A DNA stretch of 6,562 nt. It comes from an uncultured bacterium (GTDB lineage Bacteria; Patescibacteriota; Minisyncoccia; Phycocordibacterales; CAIZLB01). This document shows positions 1-5,393 of this stretch, piece after piece. The notes under the pieces were generated by a model. It did not search any database and was not told the DNA's origin. It saw nothing but the letters and a program-made list of their open reading frames with translations. Both the position numbers and the translations under genes were made by a program. Every line of letters begins with the position of its first letter. Positions within the stretch are counted from its first letter, which is position 1. Where the stretch lies: the NCBI GenBank assembly GCA_903864515.1, contig CAIPFZ010000074.1:1-6562 (forward strand), read 5' to 3'.

Positions 1-80
1 ATTATCACGTTGATAGGCACTAAGTATAAGCATAGTAATGTGTTAAGCTGAGGTGTACTAATAAATCGATTCTTATTAGG
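1..80 (+). rRNA. rrl: 23S rRNA, 3' end (partial)
   Basis: This is the last ~80 bases of 23S rRNA; the gene begins outside the window. The conserved 3'-domain strings are visible: GTTGATAGGC near base 9, GTGTTAAGCTGA near 41 and GTACTAAT at 55-62, followed by TCGA and CTTATTAGG, which aligns with the CTTAACC-type 3' end of other bacteria. The mature end is estimated at about base 80 and should pair with the unseen 5' end of 23S. A local 7-bp inverted repeat, CTAATAA (58-64) with TTATTAG (73-79), is probably incidental. It is co-oriented with the tRNA and 5S that follow. Confidence 0.93.
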
Positions 81-169
81 AAATATGAAGATTTACGATC
101 ACTTTTGTTTGTTACTTGATAGAATGAAAAGACTTGTTTGAGAATTTTGAAGGGAGTATTATCCCAAAA

Positions 170-292
170 TTCGCACTGGCGGAGACCTTATGGGGGTTTA
201 TTGAGGAGCTCCGGGGCTACTGTTGACCCCCGACTAATGGGCAGAATCTTACCTTCTTTGAAAAGAATTCAGAGGTCCCCGCCAGTTGCGAA
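170..292 (+). ncRNA. Structured RNA element in 23S-tRNA spacer, family unknown
   Basis: A ~123-base element folds by eye into a closed three-way structure. P1 pairs 170-174 with 288-292, 175-182 with 279-286 and 184-189 with 272-277. That gives 19 base pairs with one bulged T at 287 and one A.C mismatch at 183/278. P2 pairs GGGGGTT (192-198) with GACCCCC (225-231) and may enclose a small AGCT-CCGG-GGCT hairpin (207-218). P3 is TTCTT-TGAA-AAGAA (254-267). The joining strand 232-253 looks unpaired. The element is clearly richer in G+C than its surroundings, as expected for a structured RNA in an AT-rich genome. I looked for core motifs of SRP RNA, tmRNA, 6S and RNase P RNA and did not find a convincing match. 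It could be a stable RNA or only a spacer insertion. Confidence 0.6.
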
Positions 293-299
293 GTGATAT

Positions 300-375
300 A
301 CGGATGTAGCTTAATCGGCAGAGCATATCACCCTCCAAGGTGGTGTAGATGAGGGTTCAAGTCCTTCCGTCCGTG
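300..375 (+). tRNA. tRNA, probably tRNA-Trp(CCA), with atypical anticodon arm
   Basis: The acceptor stem pairs ACGGATG (300-306) with CGTCCGT (368-374), with G375 as discriminator base. The D arm is GCTT (309-312) with GAGC (321-324). The T arm is GAGGG-TTCAAGT-CCTTC (351-367). The anticodon arm is odd. ATCAC (327-331) pairs with GTGGT (340-344) around an 8-base loop CCTCCAAG, or the loop is 6 bases if C332 pairs with G339. The stem can extend by two more pairs (325-326 with 345-346). Taking T334 as the invariant U33 gives anticodon CCA (Trp). A1-U72 and G73 also fit Trp identity. The alternative, UCC for Gly, would need C at 33 and lacks the usual U73. No 3' CCA is encoded. It is co-transcribed between 23S and 5S. 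Confidence 0.75.
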
Positions 376-440
376 TTTATCACAACTTGGCTGACTTCTA
401 AATAGATTTTAGCCTTCCTTCAGAATTTTCAAACAAAATA

Positions 441-579
441 AATTGACCATTGCGTTCTGGTGACTCGTCGGAGGGGTCACACCTGATCTCATTCCGAACT
501 CAGAAGTTAAGACCTCCAGAGGCGATGATACTCACTAGTTGGGGAAAGTAGCTCGTCGCCAGAACATAGCGGTTAATTT
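441..579 (+). other. Precursor stem flanking 5S rRNA
   Basis: The bases just outside 5S can pair: 441-448 (AATTGACC) with 571-578 (GGTTAATT) is an uninterrupted 8-bp helix with one G-T. It is followed inward by three weaker pairs (450-452 with 567-569) next to the mature stem of 5S. This looks like the 5S precursor stem on which the maturing nucleases act; the role is inferred from position. Confidence 0.6.
454..565 (+). rRNA. rrf: 5S rRNA
   Basis: This is a complete 5S rRNA of about 112 bases, a little shorter than the usual 115-120. The terminal helix I pairs GTTCTGGTGA (454-463) with TCGCCAGAAC (556-565). The conserved loop-B region ATTCCGAACTCAGAAGTTAAG is present at about 489-509. Downstream come GGCGATGATACTCAC and TTGGGGAAAGTAG, the usual helix IV/V region. 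It lies 78 bases after the tRNA, ends the rRNA transcription unit, and is followed by an intrinsic terminator. In the ribosome it sits in the central protuberance of the large subunit. Confidence 0.95.
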
Positions 580-594
580 AGATACAGTTTGTAT

Positions 595-627
595 AAAAAA
601 ACTCATAATATGTTTATGGGTTTTTTG
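595..627 (+). terminator. Intrinsic terminator of the rRNA unit
   Basis: An A-rich arm ending in ACTCATAA (601-608) pairs with TTATGGGT (614-621) around a TATGT loop, with one wobble. A-T pairs extend the stem outward and a run of six T (621-626) follows. The A-tract/T-tract symmetry means it could also act on the other strand, but no minus-strand gene is seen. Confidence 0.85.
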
Positions 628-630
628 TTT

Positions 631-653
631 ATATCTGGAAAGTCTCCAGATAT
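631..653 (+). repeat. Perfect 9-bp inverted repeat, hairpin
   Basis: ATATCTGGA (631-639) and TCCAGATAT (645-653) form a perfect 9-bp hairpin with a five-base loop. No T-run follows directly, so it is not an obvious terminator. It sits between the rRNA terminator and the promoter of the next gene. It may reinforce termination or be a dyad-symmetric protein site. Confidence 0.55.
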
Positions 654-655
654 CA

Positions 656-687
656 TTGTTTATCTTTATCTCCTAATCTGCTATTAT
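656..687 (+). promoter_or_regulatory. Extended -10 promoter for the envelope-protein gene
   Basis: TGCTATTAT at 679-687 is an extended -10 element (TGn plus TATTAT). The -35 is weak: TTGTTT at 656-661 with a 20-base spacer, or TTTATC at 659-664 with 17. Transcription should begin about 7 bases after the -10, that is at or next to the A of ATG 695. This makes the message leaderless and rules against the upstream in-frame ATG at 686, which lies inside the -10 box. Confidence 0.65.
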
Positions 688-694
688 GTACAGC

Positions 695-1450
695 ATGGAA
701 TGGTCTACTAAAAAACAACTTACTTATTCTTTGATTTTAATTCTAATATTAGCAATCCTTATTGGTGTTCCTGTTTACTTCTATTTTTTCAATAAAACTC
801 CGACTTGTTTTGATGGAAAGCAAAATCAATCAGAAACTGGTATAGACTGTGGGGGTGTGTGTTCTAAAGCCTGCGGTGTAGATGTTACTGAGGATCCATT
901 AATATTGTGGTCTCGTGCATTTCCTATTGCAAATGGTAAATATAATTTAGTTGCATATTTGCAAAATCCTAATATTAATTATGTCTCTGAACCATTTAAT
1001 TATGTTTTTAACATCTTCGATGAGAGAAATGTTTTGATCGATACAAGAGAGGGGACTATAAATGTTCCGTATAATAAAAACTTTGTTGTCTTTGAGCAAG
1101 CCTTTGATGGGGGTAAGAGAACTATTGGTAAGGTTACTTTTGAAAGGACTTCAAATATAACTTGGGTCAAGAATCCAGAAACTAAAACAAAATTTAATGT
1201 ATCATCTGATCAAATAATTTTAGTGGGTGGAACTCCAACTCTATCTTCAATAATTACCAACAAGACTGTTGAAACATTTGAAAATTTTTACGTAGTCGCT
1301 CTTGTTTATGGTGTAGATGGAAATGTTATGCTTGTTTCAAGAACTTTGGTTGATGAGTTGAAACCAAAAGGAAAGGCTGTGGTTGTGTTTACTTGGCCAA
1401 ATATCGCCGAGTTTAAATACTCTAAAATAGAATTACTTCCAAGAATATAG
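695..1450 (+). CDS. Single-pass membrane-anchored extracytoplasmic protein, unknown function
   Basis: I do not recognise a named function. The 251-residue product (start chosen at ATG 695 because ATG 686 overlaps the -10 box) has a short Lys-containing N-terminus, a strongly hydrophobic segment at about residues 11-32 (signal anchor), then a Cys-rich motif, C38-x-DG-x-QNQ-x-E-x-G-x-DCGG-x-C56, followed by C60. This motif occurs in many secreted bacterial proteins next to membrane anchors; its four Cys may form disulfides or bind an ion. The rest (about 66-251) is polar and strand-rich, with two apparent repeats of the type LVAYLQNPN and FYVVALVYGVDGN, suggesting beta-sandwich domains outside the cell. 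A TFTWP-like VFTWP is near the C-terminus. It lies 70 bases before rodA, with no terminator between, so the two may share a transcript and an envelope role. Confidence 0.85.
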   Translation: MEWSTKKQLTYSLILILILAILIGVPVYFYFFNKTPTCFDGKQNQSETGIDCGGVCSKACGVDVTEDPLILWSRAFPIANGKYNLVAYLQNPNINYVSEPFNYVFNIFDERNVLIDTREGTINVPYNKNFVVFEQAFDGGKRTIGKVTFERTSNITWVKNPETKTKFNVSSDQIILVGGTPTLSSIITNKTVETFENFYVVALVYGVDGNVMLVSRTLVDELKPKGKAVVVFTWPNIAEFKYSKIELLPRI

Positions 1451-1520
1451 TGCTAATTAAGGCTGTTTCTGTAAAATAAATCTGTAATATTCTAATGAGT
1501 AATTTAATTATCCAAAAGTA

Positions 1521-2663
1521 ATGATTAATATAGAAGAATCATCAGTATCTAAAAAAAAGTGGTATCCAGATTTTTATATTCTCGGAGCGCTTTTACCTAT
1601 TATGGGAGCTGGTCTTATAACTATGAAATCCTTTGTTGGGGATGGTAATTTTTTTGGTAGACAATTAGTCTGGATATTGATTGCCTTCATTACTCTTTAT
1701 ATTTCCAGTAGGATTGACTTTAGATTTCTAAAAAGAACTTCTGTAATTGTTGCACTATACAGCTTATCTTTACTATCGTTATTCTCATTATTTATCTTTG
1801 GTTCAATAACTAATGGAGCAAAGTCTTGGATTGACTTTGGGCCATTTTCTATTCAACCTTCAGATCCTGCTAAGATAATTTTAATATTATTATTGGCAAA
1901 GTATTTCTCAAGAAGGCATATGGATATTGCAAATATTCGTCACATAATTGTCTCTGGAGCGTACGCTGGTATAGTTTTTGTCATTGTAGCCCTACTACCT
2001 GACTTTGGATCAGCGATAACAATATTTTTCATTTGGTTTGGAATGGTTCTATTTTCTGGTATTTCTAAAAAACACTTAGCCCTTGTGTTTATAATGGGTG
2101 CGGTTATATTTGCTGGCGCATGGCAATTTGGATTTAAGGATTATCAAAAGAAAAGAATTTTGAATTTTATAACACCATCAGCGGACATCAGGGGAAGTGG
2201 ATATAATGCAAGACAGGCAATGATTACGATTGGCTCAGGTCAGATATTTGGTAGAGGGATTGGATATGGTACGCAATCTAGATTGCAGTTCTTGCCTGAG
2301 TATCAAACAGACTTTATCTTTGCGGCCTTTGCAGAAGAGTGGGGTTTTGTTGGCGTGATAATACTTATCAGCTTATTCTCTTTAATTATCTTAAGAATAT
2401 TATATAGTGCCTCCATGGGGGAGACAAACTTTGAAATACTATTTGGAATGGGATTGGCGGTATTCTTTGTATCTCACTTAATTATTAATATTGGAATGAA
2501 TATTGGACTCATGCCTGTTACTGGAATCCCTGTGCCTTTCATGAGTTATGGTGGATCTCACTTGGTGACTGAGTTTGTTGGTCTTGGCCTATTGATGTCT
2601 ATGAGGAGGTATTCTAGGGCTACACACAAGGATAGAATAAATAATGAGTTTTTGGGGTATTGA
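1521..2663 (+). CDS. rodA: SEDS-family peptidoglycan glycosyltransferase RodA (FtsW/RodA/SpoVE)
   Basis: This is a 380-residue polytopic membrane enzyme, the usual RodA size. SEDS proteins polymerise lipid II into glycan strands, with a class B penicillin-binding protein as partner, during wall elongation. Visible motifs: NGAKSW (98-103), IQPSDPAKI (111-119), PDFGSA (160-165), LPEYQTDFIFA (258-268), which holds the catalytic Asp D264, and the C-terminal FtsW/RodA signature from N323 to S346 with PVTGIP and SYGGS. About ten hydrophobic segments are present. The family's QPSE is here QPSD (D115), a conservative change. RodA rather than FtsW is chosen from the NIGMNIGLMPVTGIP wording and the short N-terminus. 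No ribosome-binding site is visible. A weak -10 (TTTAAT, 1503-1508) could give a very short leader. The gene ends in TGA, and a strong terminator follows 22 bases later. Confidence 0.93.
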   Translation: MINIEESSVSKKKWYPDFYILGALLPIMGAGLITMKSFVGDGNFFGRQLVWILIAFITLYISSRIDFRFLKRTSVIVALYSLSLLSLFSLFIFGSITNGAKSWIDFGPFSIQPSDPAKIILILLLAKYFSRRHMDIANIRHIIVSGAYAGIVFVIVALLPDFGSAITIFFIWFGMVLFSGISKKHLALVFIMGAVIFAGAWQFGFKDYQKKRILNFITPSADIRGSGYNARQAMITIGSGQIFGRGIGYGTQSRLQFLPEYQTDFIFAAFAEEWGFVGVIILISLFSLIILRILYSASMGETNFEILFGMGLAVFFVSHLIINIGMNIGLMPVTGIPVPFMSYGGSHLVTEFVGLGLLMSMRRYSRATHKDRINNEFLGY

Positions 2664-2684
2664 TTCTTAAAATCACACTAGAGT

Positions 2685-2715
2685 AGAACCTCCTACCCGG
2701 GGGTTCTGTTTTTTT
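2685..2715 (+). terminator. Strong intrinsic terminator after rodA
   Basis: AGAACCTCC (2685-2693) pairs with GGGGGTTCT (2699-2707) around a TACCC loop, giving nine pairs with one wobble. A run of seven T follows (2709-2715). This separates the rodA unit from the secDF operon. Confidence 0.93.
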
Positions 2716-2751
2716 AAATACTTAAACAATATTTTCCCCACGTTGTACCCC

Positions 2752-2779
2752 TTGTCACGGCGCTCTTTGTGAGTATAAT
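2752..2779 (+). promoter_or_regulatory. Sigma70-type promoter of secDF
   Basis: TTGTCA (2752-2757) and TATAAT (2774-2779) are separated by 16 bases. Only one base of the -35 differs from consensus. Initiation is expected near A2786, giving a leader of only about 5 bases before ATG 2791. The promoter follows directly on the rodA terminator. Confidence 0.85.
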
Positions 2780-2790
2780 TGCATTACTAT

Positions 2791-4278
2791 ATGAAAAAAG
2801 TCAGAATTAGCGCGATCCTACTGCTTATCTTCGGTTTTGCAGTACTGTCGTTTGATTATTATTCACAAGTTCCGGGCCAAGGATTTATTTCTAATTTTCC
2901 TTTTAAACTTGGTCTAGATCTTAGCGGTGGTTCACACTTGGTTTATCAAGCAGATTTAACAAATACTAAGACGGTAGATGGTACTAAAGACTTGGATGGA
3001 GCAATGGAAAGTCTTCGTGGTGTTATTGAATCAAGAATAAACGCTTTTGGAGTTTCTGAGCCTATTATTCAAACAGAAAAATCTACAATTGGTGGAGAAG
3101 AAGTTCGTAAATTAGTTGTAGAGCTTCCTGGCGTTACAGACTTGCAAAAGGCAATTGACACAATTGGAAAGACTCCAGTTCTTGAATTTAAAATTCAAAA
3201 AGAAGGAACTAGTTCTGATGCAGTCTTAGAGGCTACCAGAATGGAGCAGGCAAAGCTTGAGGCCGCTGCTTTTGTTGGGGAAGGCGCTGTTACTTCAAAT
3301 GCATCTGATGCTACAAGTTCACTTGTGTCTCTTCTGACATCAACATCTACTGCAACTAAGTCAACTTCAACTGCGGTTGCAAGTATTGATTATTCAAAAT
3401 TATATGCAGACACAGGTCTAACAGGGCAGTATCTAAAATCTGCGTCAGTTCAATTTGATTCAAATACAAGACAGCCTCTTGTATCAATAACTTTTGATAA
3501 TGTTGGAAAAGAAAAGTTTGCAAATATCACAGGAGCGAATGTCGGTAAAGTATTAGCGATTTTTCTAGATGGTCAACCAATTTCTACTCCCGTAATTAGA
3601 GATCAAATTAAAGATGGAAGTGCTGTTATTTCAGGAAATTTTACACCAGTTGAAGCTAGGTCATTAGCAAGAGATCTTAGATACGGTGCGCTACCTGTTC
3701 CAATTAATCTTATTGGTACTCAATCAATTGGAGCATCACTTGGAGAAAATGCATTAAATGCCAGTGTTAATGCAGGTATCTGGGGATTCTTGATTATTTC
3801 ACTTTTCCTACTAGTTTGGTATAGACTTCCTGGTCTTGTTGCTATTGTATCTCTAATTATGTATACAATATTCAACCTTGCAATATTTAAATTAATTCCT
3901 GTTGTTCTAACATCAGCTGGACTTGCTGCTTTCATTCTTTCTATTGGAATGGCGGTGGATGGTAACATCCTTATCTTCGAAAGAATGAGAGAAGAGCTTG
4001 CAAAAGGTCACACACTTGAAGATGCTATAAGAGAAGGTTTTGCTAGAGCTTGGCTTTCAATTAGAGATTCAAACCTTTCAAGTATTATCACCGCTTTAAT
4101 CTTGTACTTCTTTGCTACATCTGCATTGATTAAGGGATTTGCTTTGGTGTTCTTAATTGGAGTTTTGGTTTCAATGTTTACAGCTATTACAGTTTCAAGA
4201 ACATTCTTGCTTGCACTCGGTGTTAAGCGTCACAAGGGAATTGTAAAGTTTTTATTCAGTAATGGCTTAAAACGCTAA
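2791..4278 (+). CDS. secD: Protein translocase subunit SecD
   Basis: SecD pairs with SecF in the membrane and uses the proton gradient to complete protein export after SecA-SecYEG. The product is 495 residues from ATG 2791. An in-frame TTG at 2779 overlaps the -10 box and is unlikely. Visible: TM1 (about 7-22), GLDLSGG (41-47), the periplasmic P1 region with GVTDLQKAI, DGQPISTPVI and FTPVEARSLARDLRYGALP, then five C-terminal membrane segments from about residue 325. AVDGNILIFERMREE (388-402) carries D390, the conserved membrane Asp needed for proton-coupled function (family usually AVDANVLIFER; Ala is Gly here). It is shorter than the ~615-residue E. coli protein. A Ser/Thr/Ala-rich stretch at about 167-198 interrupts the P1 domain. 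secF follows after 24 bases without a terminator. Confidence 0.96.
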   Translation: MKKVRISAILLLIFGFAVLSFDYYSQVPGQGFISNFPFKLGLDLSGGSHLVYQADLTNTKTVDGTKDLDGAMESLRGVIESRINAFGVSEPIIQTEKSTIGGEEVRKLVVELPGVTDLQKAIDTIGKTPVLEFKIQKEGTSSDAVLEATRMEQAKLEAAAFVGEGAVTSNASDATSSLVSLLTSTSTATKSTSTAVASIDYSKLYADTGLTGQYLKSASVQFDSNTRQPLVSITFDNVGKEKFANITGANVGKVLAIFLDGQPISTPVIRDQIKDGSAVISGNFTPVEARSLARDLRYGALPVPINLIGTQSIGASLGENALNASVNAGIWGFLIISLFLLVWYRLPGLVAIVSLIMYTIFNLAIFKLIPVVLTSAGLAAFILSIGMAVDGNILIFERMREELAKGHTLEDAIREGFARAWLSIRDSNLSSIITALILYFFATSALIKGFALVFLIGVLVSMFTAITVSRTFLLALGVKRHKGIVKFLFSNGLKR

Positions 4279-4302
4279 GTTTAAAAGACTAAAAATAATA
4301 TT

Positions 4303-5292
4303 ATGTTTGTAGTTAAATATAGAAAAATTTCTTACGCACTATCAATACTATTGGTTTTGTTCTCAATATTCACTATATCAAAGTGGGGACTAAATTACGG
4401 AATTGATTTTAAGGGAGGTTCAATTATTGAAGTTGAATATCAAGGCGTTCGTCCATCACATGATGATATAACATCAATTGTAAAAAACTCTGGTGTTGAT
4501 AGCGAGATTGTCGTAAGACCAACAGGGGAGAAGGGGTATATTATAAGAACCGCAGATTTGGCATCAAGTACAATGAGTGTTGTTACTTCTAATCTAACAA
4601 CTTCAAACTTCAGTACTTCAACACTAGGAGCTACATCAACCGCTACAGGAAACGTAACAAGTGCTGAAAAAAATAATGCGGTAAATAAGAGTACAACAAC
4701 TATTGGTACAATTAAAAGAATGGATACAGTTGGACCAATTCTTGGTGAGGAACTTCAATCAAAGTCTATAACATCAATTATCCTTGTTATATTGGCGATT
4801 GTTCTCTTTATTACTTTTGCATTCAGACATGTTTCAAAGCCAGTTTCTTCTTGGAAATATGGACTAGCAGCAATTATAGCTCTTGCTCATGACGTCTTGG
4901 TTCCAACTGGAATCTACGCCTTTCTTGGAAGAAATGGAGGTTATGAAATTGACGCACTCTTTGTCACTGCAATTCTAGTTATTCTTGGTTTCTCTATTCA
5001 CGACACAATCGTTGTGTTTGACAGAACAAGAGAGAACTTGAAATTAGACGATCATCACAAGGAGGCATTTGATAAGACTGTTGGAAAGAGTATTAGTCAA
5101 ACATTTGCTCGTTCAATTAACACATCTCTTACTACAATTCTTGCACTTGTTGCACTATTCATTTTTGGAGCAGAGGCAACAAAAAACTTCTCACTTGTAT
5201 TGATTATTGGTATCGTTCTTGGAACATACTCATCAATCTTCCTAGGATCACCACTTTTGGTTACTTTCTGGAAAGCACAGAAGAATAAATAG
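4303..5292 (+). CDS. secF: Protein translocase subunit SecF
   Basis: This is the partner of SecD in the Sec accessory complex, 329 residues, close to the usual 300-320. Visible: TM1 (about 10-27), GIDFKGG (33-39), a short periplasmic domain, GPILGEEL before TM2, then five membrane segments. AHD at 195-197 matches the conserved HD of SecF, and IHDTIVVFDRTREN (232-245) matches the NDTIVVFDRIREN motif, with His in place of Asn. Residues about 86-135 are an uninterrupted Ser/Thr/Asn-rich low-complexity insert in the periplasmic domain, like the one in SecD. There is no Shine-Dalgarno motif in the 24-base gap after secD, so translation probably depends on re-initiation or an SD-independent mechanism. 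Confidence 0.96.
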   Translation: MFVVKYRKISYALSILLVLFSIFTISKWGLNYGIDFKGGSIIEVEYQGVRPSHDDITSIVKNSGVDSEIVVRPTGEKGYIIRTADLASSTMSVVTSNLTTSNFSTSTLGATSTATGNVTSAEKNNAVNKSTTTIGTIKRMDTVGPILGEELQSKSITSIILVILAIVLFITFAFRHVSKPVSSWKYGLAAIIALAHDVLVPTGIYAFLGRNGGYEIDALFVTAILVILGFSIHDTIVVFDRTRENLKLDDHHKEAFDKTVGKSISQTFARSINTSLTTILALVALFIFGAEATKNFSLVLIIGIVLGTYSSIFLGSPLLVTFWKAQKNK

Positions 5293-5307
5293 GACAAGAT
5301 AAAATAA

Positions 5308-5335
5308 TTTAAACAAGTCTTGGATATGGTATAAT
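5308..5335 (+). promoter_or_regulatory. Extended -10 promoter upstream of the last membrane-protein gene
   Basis: TGGTATAAT (5327-5335) is a full extended -10 element (TGn plus consensus TATAAT). A poor -35, TTTAAA (5308-5313), lies 16 bases upstream. Initiation near 5342 would leave a leader of about 50 bases, unlike the near-zero leaders of the two upstream units. The start would fall inside the hairpin 5338-5365. Confidence 0.6.
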
Positions 5336-5337
5336 GG

Positions 5338-5365
5338 TAAACATCAAACAATCGTTTGGTGTTTA
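5338..5365 (+). terminator. 12-bp hairpin after secF, possible terminator
   Basis: TAAACATCAAAC (5338-5349) pairs with GTTTGGTGTTTA (5354-5365) around AATC, 12 pairs with one wobble. The bases after it (TTGTTTAATTGCTTAATT) are T-rich but not a clean run. It could end secDF transcripts, protect their 3' ends, or be a leader structure of the next gene. All three are inference. Confidence 0.55.
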
Positions 5366-5393
5366 TTGTTTAATTGCTTAATTATTGAAATAG

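Larger units (their letters stand above)
134..436 (+). other. Long-range 23-bp inverted repeat, probable RNA processing stem
   Basis: Bases 134-156 are complementary to 414-436 over 23 continuous pairs, with only three G-U wobbles and no mismatch. In the transcript this stem would loop out 157-413, which contains the structured element and the tRNA, and would separate 23S from 5S. By analogy with the stems that flank 16S and 23S in other bacteria it is a candidate double-strand RNase (RNase III type) site; that role is inferred. It competes with a local hairpin in which 142-148 pairs with 166-172 and 152-155 with 162-165, so the spacer could switch between two folds. Confidence 0.7.

Noticed and set aside
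170..292. RNase P RNA-like strings (GAGGA...CTCCGGGG and CAGAATCTTACC)
   Set aside because: They vaguely recall conserved RNase P regions, but a P4 pairing between them does not form and the element is too short with no other core motif.
1466..1508. Separate promoter for rodA (TAAAAT, TAATAT or TTTAAT as -10)
   Set aside because: Several AT-rich near matches exist but none has a -35 or a TGn extension in the right place; AT content alone explains them.
2661..2681. Possible UGA recoding (rodA could read through TGA to TAG six codons later)
   Set aside because: No in-frame TGA occurs inside any of the five genes and RodA is already full length at TGA, so the standard bacterial code is sufficient.
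3720..3968. Minus-strand ORF of 82 codons
   Set aside because: It lies wholly within secD, whose protein is well conserved; no promoter or recognisable protein motif.
5097..5351. Minus-strand ORF of 84 codons
   Set aside because: It overlaps the conserved end of secF and has no protein signature of its own.
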